16,016 bases of DNA from Bacteroidaceae bacterium (GTDB lineage Bacteria > Bacteroidota > Bacteroidia > Bacteroidales > Bacteroidaceae): assembly GCA_016284115.1 (NCBI GenBank), contig JAEEOD010000318.1, forward strand, positions 1 through 16,016, given 5' to 3'. Position numbers and translations under genes: made by a program. Within the stretch, counting starts at the first letter, position 1; each line of letters begins with the position of its first letter. The notes beneath the pieces were generated by a model that was given only the letters and a program-made list of their open reading frames with translations, did not search any database and was not told the origin of the DNA. Positions 8,191 to 14,992 of this stretch are shown here, piece after piece.

Positions 8191-8798
8191 GACAAAAACT
8201 ACTCATAGTATTGTTGCTTGGCAATTTGGTGGCTTTTGGCCAAACGCCAAAGGAGTTGTTGGACGAGGTTGTGCAAAGAGCCTTTGCCAATGGCTATGTA
8301 GATGTTGACTTTACGATACATATGGACGATGCGGAGTCGCAAGGCCATATCATTGTGCAAGGCAAGCAATTTGTGTTGGAGACTCCGGGCATGAAGACAT
8401 GGTTTGATGGCCAGACACAATGGACGTTGGTGGAGGAAAATGAGGAGGTGAGTGTATCAGAACCCACCGACGAAGAGTTGCAATCGCTGAATCCCTATGC
8501 ATGGGTGGCGCTCTATCAGCAAGGCTACGAGTTGAAGTTTGGAGATACGGGCGTGCCAGAGGTGAGGAAGGTAATCATGACGACCACTATCCCTCGTGAG
8601 GAGATGCAAAGCATCGTGCTGCTGATACACCAGACGAAACTCTATCCTGTGCGTCTCAGCATGGCGAGTCGTGGGGGCTTGGATGTGGTGGTGATTGATA
8701 TAGACCGCTATGAGGTGAAACAACTGCCTCTGCCTGAAGATGCATTTGTCTTTGAAAAGAGCAAGTTCCCTGGCATAGAGGTGATAGACCTTAGATAG
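8187..8798 (+). CDS. LolA-like outer-membrane lipoprotein carrier
   Basis: 203 residues. A signal peptide (residues 1-18, cleavage at AFG/Q) sends it to the periplasm. The mature part has the LolA-like pattern: a starting helix (TPKELLDEVV), then beta strands such as VDVDFTIHM, SQGHIIVQGKQFVLETPGM, and the TWFDGQTQWTLVEE strand pair typical of LolA/LppX-type open barrels. An AYALY-like helical insert (PYAWVALYQQGYE) follows near residue 105. LolA ferries lipoproteins from the inner to the outer membrane. The start codon overlaps the ftsK stop (ATGA), which implies translational coupling. Sequence identity with proteobacterial LolA is likely low, so I call it LolA-like and give no gene symbol. 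Confidence 0.8.
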   Translation: MRQKLLIVLLLGNLVAFGQTPKELLDEVVQRAFANGYVDVDFTIHMDDAESQGHIIVQGKQFVLETPGMKTWFDGQTQWTLVEENEEVSVSEPTDEELQSLNPYAWVALYQQGYELKFGDTGVPEVRKVIMTTTIPREEMQSIVLLIHQTKLYPVRLSMASRGGLDVVVIDIDRYEVKQLPLPEDAFVFEKSKFPGIEVIDLR

Positions 8799-8816
8799 TA
8801 ATTAACACTTAATATT

Positions 8817-9755
8817 ATGGAAACAGAAAAAGTAAGGTTGCTGATTATCGGTTCAGGTCCTGCAGGTTATACGGCTGCTATTTATGCATCACGTGCTAAC
8901 CTTCAGCCTGTATTGTATGCAGGTCTGCAACCAGGTGGTCAGCTTACTACTACGACAGAAGTAGAGAACTTCCCTGGCTATCCGCAAGGTGTGGATGGTA
9001 ATCAGTTGATGGAAGACCTTCGTCAACAAGCTGAGCGATTTGGTGCCGACCTGCGTCAAGGTGTGGCTACTAAAGCAGATTTAAGCGAACGTCCATTCAA
9101 GATTACCATTGACGGTGAAAAGATAATTGAGGCTGAGGCACTGATTATTGCTACAGGTGCAGCTGCCAAGTATTTGGGCTTGGCTGACGAAAAGAAATAT
9201 GCTGGCATGGGCGTGAGCGCCTGTGCTACTTGTGATGGTTTCTTTTATCGCAAGAAAGTGGTGGCAGTAGTAGGTGGTGGTGATACCGCTTGCGAGGAAG
9301 CTACCTATTTGGCTGGCTTGGCTGCTAAGGTTTATCTGATTGTACGCAAACCTTTCCTCCGTGCATCGAAGATTATGCAGGAACGTGTGATAAACCACCC
9401 GAAGATTGAGGTGTTGTTCGAACACAATGCCGAAGGTCTGTTTGGTGCCAATGGCGTGGAAGGTGTTCACCTTGTGCATAGAAGAGGAGAAGCTGATGAG
9501 CGTCATTATGACTTACCTATCGATGGTTTCTTCCTGGCTATTGGTCATAAGCCCAGTTCAGACATCTTTAAGGACTATGTTCAGACAGATGAGGCTGGCT
9601 ATATCGTGACAGAGGGAAGCAGTCCGAGGACCAATATTCCTGGTGTGTTTGCTGCCGGTGATGTGGCAGACCCTCACTACCGTCAGGCTATTACTGCTGC
9701 CGGAAGCGGTTGTAAGGCAGCTATTGAAGCAGAAAGGTTCCTATTAAACGCATAG
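8817..9755 (+). CDS. trxB: Thioredoxin-disulfide reductase
   Basis: 312 residues, the normal length for the low-molecular-weight bacterial enzyme. It transfers electrons from NADPH through FAD to thioredoxin in the cytoplasm. Visible motifs in order are the N-terminal FAD site GSGPAGYTA (12-20), the redox-active CATC pair (Cys136 and Cys139), the NADPH-binding GGGDTACEEA (153 onwards), and the second FAD motif GVFAAGDVAD (from 276). The ATG at 8817 follows the LolA-like gene by 18 bases, and the regulator gene starts 4 bases after its stop, so it is in the middle of an operon. It is the likely source of reducing power for thioredoxin-dependent peroxidases. Confidence 0.97.
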   Translation: METEKVRLLIIGSGPAGYTAAIYASRANLQPVLYAGLQPGGQLTTTTEVENFPGYPQGVDGNQLMEDLRQQAERFGADLRQGVATKADLSERPFKITIDGEKIIEAEALIIATGAAAKYLGLADEKKYAGMGVSACATCDGFFYRKKVVAVVGGGDTACEEATYLAGLAAKVYLIVRKPFLRASKIMQERVINHPKIEVLFEHNAEGLFGANGVEGVHLVHRRGEADERHYDLPIDGFFLAIGHKPSSDIFKDYVQTDEAGYIVTEGSSPRTNIPGVFAAGDVADPHYRQAITAAGSGCKAAIEAERFLLNA

Positions 9756-9759
9756 TATT

Positions 9760-10461
9760 ATGGTGAAGCTAAATATTTCTGATATTAATATCCCTGAGTT
9801 GATTGCAGATCTTTGGACACCATTGACTAATGCCCAACGTGAACGTTTAGCTGGCAGTTTCACGATTCAGACCTATAAGAAGAATGAGATAGTACATAGT
9901 GAAGATGAAATGCCCACTCACCTATATTGTCTTCTGAAAGGTAAGGTGAAAGTGTTCAGGGAAGGCGTAGGTGGTAGAAGCCAGATTGTTCGTATGATTA
10001 AACCTGTTGAGTACTTTGGTTTCCGTGCTTATTTTGCCAACGAGGCTTATGTCAATGCTGCAGCAGCTGTGGAATCTTCTGTAATATGTCTGATACCGCT
10101 GGAGATCATTGATGAGTTGGTGAAGGAGAACATTAACCTTGCATGTTTCTTCATACGCAGTCTGTCGGCTTCTTTGGGTGTGGCAGATCGTCGAACAGTA
10201 AACCTTACGCAGAAGCATATTCGTGGTAGATTAGCCGAATCTCTTTTGTTCCTGAAAGAGAGCTATGGTCTGGAAGAAGACAACTCTACGCTGAGTATCT
10301 ATCTTTCACGTGAGGATTTGGCAAATCTTTCCAATATGACTACCTCCAATGCGATTCGAACCCTCTCTCAGTTTGCTTCAGAAAAACTAATAGCGATTGA
10401 TGGACGTAAAATCAAGATCATTGAAGAGGAGAGGCTGAAGAAGATTTCCAAGATTGGATAA
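9760..10461 (+). CDS. Crp/Fnr-family transcriptional regulator
   Basis: 233 residues. Residues 20-130 form a cyclic-nucleotide-binding-type beta-roll (LYCLLKGKVKVFREG, then SQIVRMIKPVEYFGF). A long dimerisation helix spans about 118-168, and a C-terminal winged helix-turn-helix spans about 178-222 (YLSREDLANLSNMTTSNAIRTL). The family binds DNA as a dimer and senses a small molecule, redox state or gas. There is no Fnr-type N-terminal cysteine cluster. Few cysteines are present (57, 110, 129), and the usual cAMP-contacting Arg-Ser motif of the beta-roll is not obvious, so the ligand is unknown. It starts 4 bases after trxB, so the two are almost certainly cotranscribed, suggesting a role in redox or stress control. 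It ends at a terminator region. Confidence 0.93.
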   Translation: MVKLNISDINIPELIADLWTPLTNAQRERLAGSFTIQTYKKNEIVHSEDEMPTHLYCLLKGKVKVFREGVGGRSQIVRMIKPVEYFGFRAYFANEAYVNAAAAVESSVICLIPLEIIDELVKENINLACFFIRSLSASLGVADRRTVNLTQKHIRGRLAESLLFLKESYGLEEDNSTLSIYLSREDLANLSNMTTSNAIRTLSQFASEKLIAIDGRKIKIIEEERLKKISKIG

Positions 10462-10490
10462 AACAAAACTCCTCCCAGCTAGGGAGGAGT
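10460..10490 (-). terminator. Hairpin terminating the minus-strand glutamine synthetase transcript
   Basis: A perfect 9-bp stem, ACTCCTCCC (10468-10476) with GGGAGGAGT (10482-10490), encloses a 5-base loop. On the plus strand no T run follows, but on the minus strand it is followed by TTTTGTTTTA, so it works as a terminator for transcripts leaving glnN. Confidence 0.75.
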
Positions 10491-10504
10491 GATAGTTATA
10501 GCGC

Positions 10505-10542
10505 AGTCCCTCCTAAATCGGAGGGATTGTTGTTATTTTGTA
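10505..10542 (+). terminator. Hairpin terminating the ftsK-crp operon
   Basis: TCCCTCC (10507-10513) pairs with GGAGGGA (10520-10526) around a 6-base loop, with an outer G-T and A-T pair. On the plus strand it is followed by the T-rich TTGTTGTTATTTTG tract that runs into the end of the convergent glutamine synthetase gene. Confidence 0.75.
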
Positions 10543-12722
10543 AACAGTAACTCACGATACTTAGGCAGTGGCCATATCTCATCGTCGATCTCCATCTCAA
10601 GTTTGTCGATGTGAACTCGAATCTGCTCCAAATAAGGCTTCACTTCCTGCTCGTAAGCGAAAGCACGTTCTTGATAGTTTTCCAAGAGATTGGCCTTTTT
10701 GCGTGCATCTACCATCTCTTTTACCAGTCGTTTGATATCTGTTATACGGAAAGAAATTTCACGAATCAAGTCCTTGCACTCAGCACTCAGCACTTTGTAT
10801 TCTTCTATATCAAAGGTTTCACGCAAGCCACGCAGGTTTTCCAACAAGCGGTTCTGGTAAGTTACAGCAGTAGGAATGATGTGGTTATTTGCCATGTCGC
10901 CCAAAACACGACTCTCAATTTGCACTTTCTTGGTGAACTTTTCCAATTCTACTTCCAAGCGGCTTGCTAATTCTATCTCGTTGAAGATATGTTCGCCGAT
11001 AAGAACGGCTCTGGATTGCCTACTCTTATACTGCATCAAGGCCTCAGGCACATTGTTGATAATACTCAAACCCCTCTTAGCAGCTTCCTGCTTCCATTCT
11101 TCAGAGTAACCATCACCCTCAAAATGAATTGGAGCAGATTCTATTATTGCCTCTTTCAGTGCGTAGAACAAGGCTTCCGTCTTGGTCATACCTTCTTCCA
11201 TATAACTGTCGATGGTAGCCCTAAACTCCTGCAACTGGTTTGCCATAGCAGCATTAATGGCTATCATCGCACCAGCATTGTTGGCTGAAGAACCTACGGC
11301 GCGAAACTCAAAGCGGTTACCTGTAAAAGCAAATGGGGACGTACGGTTGCGGTCGGTAGTATCCAACAGTATCTCAGGAATACGGTCAATACCCAATTTC
11401 AGTGTTAGGTTCTCTGCTTTGTCACTCTTGCTGCTGTAGTCTTGTTTTACAAATTCATCCAATACAGCCGTCAGTTGTTTGCCCAAGAAGATAGACAAGA
11501 TGACAGGAGGTGCCTCGTTAGCGCCCAGTCGGTAGCAGTTGGTAGCACTCATGATAGAAGCCCTCAGCAAATCTTGGTTCTTATATACCATCATCAGTAC
11601 GTTTACCAAGAAAGTGAGGAACAATATATTGCCTTGTGGGTTCTTACCAGGGGCAAACAGGTTGATGCCTGTATCGGTGCAGAGTGACCAGTTGTTATGC
11701 TTACCTGAACCGTTTACACCATTGAAAGGCTTTTCATGCAGCAATACGGCAAAATGATGCTTGCCAGCTATGCGTTTCATCAAGTCCATTACCACTTGGT
11801 TATGGTCGTTTGCCAAGTTGACATTCTCGTAGATAGGTGCTAACTCAAACTGGTTAGGAGCTGCTTCATTATGTCTGGTTTTTACAGGGATACCCAGTTT
11901 GTAGCATTCTATTTCCACTTCCTTCATGAAAGCAGTGACACGAGCCGGAATAGAACCGAAATAGTGATCGTCCAACTGCTGGCTTTTAGCCGAAGAGTGT
12001 CCCATCAGTGTACGGCCCGTTTGACATAAGTCGGGGCGTGCATTATACAAAGCGATGTCCACTAAGAAATACTCCTGCTCCCAACCTAAATTGGCATGTA
12101 CTCGCTTCACATTATCATCAAACAACTTGCATACCGCCGTAGCTGCTTTATCTACGGCAGCAAGTGCTTTCAGTAATGGCGTTTTATAATCCAATGCCTC
12201 ACCTGTGTAAGAGATGAATATGGTAGGGATACAGAGTGTGTCATCCACTACGAATGCAGGGGAGGAAACATCCCAAGCAGTATAGCCTCTCGCCTCAAAG
12301 GTGTTGCGTATGCCTCCACTTGGGAACGATGATGCGTCTGGTTCCTGCTGGATAAGCAGTTTACCGGAGAAGCGCTCTATTACGTCGCCGTTTTCGTCGA
12401 AATCAATAAAACCGTCATGCTTCTCAGCTGTACCGTCGGTCAACGGTTGGAACCAGTGGGTATAATGTGTTACGTTGAGGGTTTTTGCCCAGCTCTTCAT
12501 GCCATTGGCAATCAGATCGGCTGTTTCAATGCTGATAGGTTTACCCTTTTCAATGGCATCTTGCACAGCTTGATAGACCTCTTTGGGAAGGTACTCCTGC
12601 ATCTTCTGCTGATCGAAGACATGAATACCATAGTAATCATTCAACTTGTCAGACGGAAGACTCACTTCAACAGGTTTCCTGTTGGCTAACTCTTGCAGGG
12701 CAAAAAATCTCATTTTTGACAT
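10533..12722 (-). CDS. glnN: Glutamine synthetase type III
   Basis: 729 residues, the size of GSIII and far longer than GSI (about 470). It joins ammonia to glutamate using ATP in the cytoplasm. The GSIII-specific N-terminal region contains THYTHWFQPLTDGTAEKHDGF-type sequence (85-105). Catalytic-domain motifs are GWEQEYFL (213-220, metal ligands), the HNEAAPNQFEL block (284-294), the glutamate/ATP-site NGSGKHNNWS (337-346), and NRFEFRAVGSS (469-479). The C-terminal region is long and helical, as in GSIII. Two starts lie close together (12722 and 12713, MSKM); the first was kept. The gene is monocistronic as far as seen, convergent with the Crp/Fnr gene and divergent from the DUF5686-like gene. 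GSIII is a main nitrogen-assimilation enzyme in Bacteroidales, and nitrogen-responsive control from the upstream spacer is likely but not shown. Confidence 0.97.
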   Translation of the reverse strand: MSKMRFFALQELANRKPVEVSLPSDKLNDYYGIHVFDQQKMQEYLPKEVYQAVQDAIEKGKPISIETADLIANGMKSWAKTLNVTHYTHWFQPLTDGTAEKHDGFIDFDENGDVIERFSGKLLIQQEPDASSFPSGGIRNTFEARGYTAWDVSSPAFVVDDTLCIPTIFISYTGEALDYKTPLLKALAAVDKAATAVCKLFDDNVKRVHANLGWEQEYFLVDIALYNARPDLCQTGRTLMGHSSAKSQQLDDHYFGSIPARVTAFMKEVEIECYKLGIPVKTRHNEAAPNQFELAPIYENVNLANDHNQVVMDLMKRIAGKHHFAVLLHEKPFNGVNGSGKHNNWSLCTDTGINLFAPGKNPQGNILFLTFLVNVLMMVYKNQDLLRASIMSATNCYRLGANEAPPVILSIFLGKQLTAVLDEFVKQDYSSKSDKAENLTLKLGIDRIPEILLDTTDRNRTSPFAFTGNRFEFRAVGSSANNAGAMIAINAAMANQLQEFRATIDSYMEEGMTKTEALFYALKEAIIESAPIHFEGDGYSEEWKQEAAKRGLSIINNVPEALMQYKSRQSRAVLIGEHIFNEIELASRLEVELEKFTKKVQIESRVLGDMANNHIIPTAVTYQNRLLENLRGLRETFDIEEYKVLSAECKDLIREISFRITDIKRLVKEMVDARKKANLLENYQERAFAYEQEVKPYLEQIRVHIDKLEMEIDDEIWPLPKYRELLFTK

Positions 12723-12751
12723 ATCAGTTATCTTTTAACGGTAATTTGCCA

Positions 12752-12767
12752 CAAAAGTACAAATTTA
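12752..12767 (-). promoter_or_regulatory. Candidate -7 boxes of the glutamine synthetase gene
   Basis: On the minus strand there are two adjacent matches to TAnnTTTG: TAAATTTG (12760-12767) and TACTTTTG (12752-12759). Use of the second would place the start site near 12745, giving a leader of about 23 bases before the ATG at 12722. No -33 TTTG is seen upstream, which suggests activator dependence or a weak promoter. Confidence 0.45.
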
Positions 12768-12772
12768 ATTTA

Positions 12773-12780
12773 TACTTTTG
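12773..12780 (+). promoter_or_regulatory. Candidate -7 box of the DUF5686-like gene
   Basis: TACTTTTG matches TAnnTTTG exactly and is the mirror image of the minus-strand box at 12752-12759. The implied start near 12787 leaves only about 5 bases before the ATG at 12792, so the transcript would be nearly leaderless. A TTTG at 12745-12748 is present, but its spacing of 24 bases is longer than usual. Confidence 0.4.
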
Positions 12781-12791
12781 CTATTTAGTAT

Positions 12792-14969
12792 ATGAAAAAA
12801 GCGCGCGAAATAGGATTCATCTCGTGGATAGCCCTGATAGTGACATTCACACTGGCTGTAGGCAATGCCGTTGCCCAAAGGCATCGCCCCATAGATGTTT
12901 TGGCTGACAGTCTTGTTCGCTTGACGGTTGATCGGGCAAGGGATAGCGTGGGTTTGTCAAGAGAATATAATGCCCAACTATACATCAAAGGAACTGTTGA
13001 CGTGCGTAAGAAGAATGTGTTCTACCACCAGATACCGGGTATGTTTCATGTCAGCAAAAACGGACAACGGCAGTTCTTTATCGAGACCATCAACCAGGTA
13101 CATTTTACCTCTCCGGATATCTATGACCAACGTACCGAGGCTATGTTGGGCACAACCAACAGCTTTTTTGAAGGCGATGGGCGCTTGTCTGATCTTTTCC
13201 ACATCACTCCCTATAACCATATGCTGTTGCAGGATAAGTTGATATCACCCCTTTCACCTCAAGGCAACAAATATTATATTTATACCTTAGATTCTGTCTT
13301 CTATGTGAGTGATGTACAGCATTATAAAGTGGGTTTCCAACCAAAAGTGGTCAGCTATCAGTTAGTGGAAGGCTATTTCATCATTACCAATGGTGCTTGG
13401 AGTATTAGAGAAATGTATTTTGAGGGCCGAAATGAGATGTTGCGCTTCAAGAATAGGATGACGATGGGATGGACGGGTACGCAAACAGAGATGTTGCCAG
13501 TGAGTTATGATCTTGATGTGTTCTTTCATTTCATGGGCAATAGAATAGATGCGGCCTATAAAGCATTGATGACTTATCAGGATATCAAGCATGAGATGCC
13601 AAACCTTACTTTAAATGACCTTCGTCAGCAAGAGAATAACAAGTATGACCTCACGCGTTATTATAATTTGGGTAGTGACGACAGTTCACCGGTAAGAGAT
13701 ATAAAATTCTTCGAGAATCATCGTCCTATATCGCTGACAGATGACGAGTTGCATCTTTATACTGATTATATCAACGCGCAGTTGTACAATCAACTTGACA
13801 CTGTGAGACAAAGTAAGGAGAAGCGTTCCCGTTTCTGGGGCAATGTAGGTGACGCCTTGGTGAGCCGAAGCCGTTTTTACGTAAAAGACGTGGGGAATTT
13901 CCGTCTCTCTCCCTTGTTTAATCCCCAACAGTTGGGATATAGCCATCGTAATGGCATATCGTATAAGATGGATTTGCGCTATACAAGAAGAATGGTAAAC
14001 GACCGTGTGATGGAAATAATGCCACGCTTAGGATATAACTTCAAGCATAAGGAGTTCTATTGGCTGGTGAGAGGTTATTTTGATTATTGGCCTGAAAAAC
14101 GTGCTTCATGGAAATTCGAGGTGGGTAATGGTGACAAAGTGTATAACAACGAAGTAATCAATGACCTTGAGGCAACGAAAGGTGAGAAAGTTGATCTGTC
14201 GGACGTCAACTTGGAATATTTCAATCACACATACCTCAAGTTTTCGCATAGTTGGGAAGTATTCAATGGTTTTACCTTGGATCTGGGTCTAAACCTGCAC
14301 AGAAGAGCAGCTACAGGAAATAGGAACGAGAATTACAATCGTGTTTACAACAGTTTTGCACCGATGATGAGTATCTCGTTTACGCCAGGGATGTATTATT
14401 ATATGGATGGTAAACGGAAGATTAACCTCCATTCCTCTTATCCTACCTTTATCTTTGAATGGGAGAAGGGACTGGATGGCGTGCTGAAAAATTCTACTGT
14501 TTACGATCGTTTTGAGGTGGATATCCAGGATGACCTCCCTCTTGGCTTGCAACGTACGTTGTTCCTACGTTTTGGAGCAGGTGCCTTTGTTTATAAGGAT
14601 CACCTGTATTTCATCGATTTTGAGCGATTCCGCCGACATAACTTACCCTTGGGATGGAGTGATGATATCGGTGGCGTGTTCCATCTGCTTAACAGCGATG
14701 TTTATAACTCATCTACAAAGTATTTAAGGATTCATGCTACTTACCAGGCTCCTTTCCTGATCATTCCACATGTAGCAAAATATCTAAAGTATGTGATGAA
14801 CGAACGTATCTATTTCAATACGGTGTTCTTGCCACATCAGCGACCATATTATGAGGTGGGCTATGGTTTGGGTACGCACATTTTCGATTTTGGTTTCTTT
14901 ATGTCGTTTGCACAGCAGAAGAAGCGTGAGTTTGGGTTTAAGGTAACGTTTGAACTTTTTAATAGATAA
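12792..14969 (+). CDS. DUF5686-like outer-membrane beta-barrel protein
   Basis: 725 residues. A signal peptide (1-28, cleavage at AVA/Q) is followed by a region with the LYIKGTVDVRKK type of sequence (near residue 62), which I associate with Bacteroidetes DUF5686-family proteins. The rest is rich in alternating aromatic and polar strands (such as YKMDLRYTRR, FYWLVRGYFDYW, FTLDLGLNLH, LFLRFGAGAFVY, YYEVGYGLGTHIFDFGFFMSF). It ends in a typical outer-membrane barrel strand, FGFKVTFELFNR. Most family members I know carry a carboxypeptidase-regulatory-like domain before this region; here the mature protein begins directly without an obvious one. Function is unknown: outer-membrane barrel, possibly transport or envelope assembly. 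The next gene, a GH92 mannosidase, starts 24 bases after its stop, so they are probably cotranscribed. Confidence 0.82.
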   Translation: MKKAREIGFISWIALIVTFTLAVGNAVAQRHRPIDVLADSLVRLTVDRARDSVGLSREYNAQLYIKGTVDVRKKNVFYHQIPGMFHVSKNGQRQFFIETINQVHFTSPDIYDQRTEAMLGTTNSFFEGDGRLSDLFHITPYNHMLLQDKLISPLSPQGNKYYIYTLDSVFYVSDVQHYKVGFQPKVVSYQLVEGYFIITNGAWSIREMYFEGRNEMLRFKNRMTMGWTGTQTEMLPVSYDLDVFFHFMGNRIDAAYKALMTYQDIKHEMPNLTLNDLRQQENNKYDLTRYYNLGSDDSSPVRDIKFFENHRPISLTDDELHLYTDYINAQLYNQLDTVRQSKEKRSRFWGNVGDALVSRSRFYVKDVGNFRLSPLFNPQQLGYSHRNGISYKMDLRYTRRMVNDRVMEIMPRLGYNFKHKEFYWLVRGYFDYWPEKRASWKFEVGNGDKVYNNEVINDLEATKGEKVDLSDVNLEYFNHTYLKFSHSWEVFNGFTLDLGLNLHRRAATGNRNENYNRVYNSFAPMMSISFTPGMYYYMDGKRKINLHSSYPTFIFEWEKGLDGVLKNSTVYDRFEVDIQDDLPLGLQRTLFLRFGAGAFVYKDHLYFIDFERFRRHNLPLGWSDDIGGVFHLLNSDVYNSSTKYLRIHATYQAPFLIIPHVAKYLKYVMNERIYFNTVFLPHQRPYYEVGYGLGTHIFDFGFFMSFAQQKKREFGFKVTFELFNR

Positions 14970-14992
14970 CAATATATTAAGTAAACATAATA

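Noticed and set aside
10611..10970. Plus-strand open frame of about 119 codons over the glutamine synthetase gene
   Set aside because: It is antisense to strongly conserved glnN sequence, its translation has no signal, motif or family character, and no promoter or RBS was seen. The same holds for the other frames opposite the large genes.
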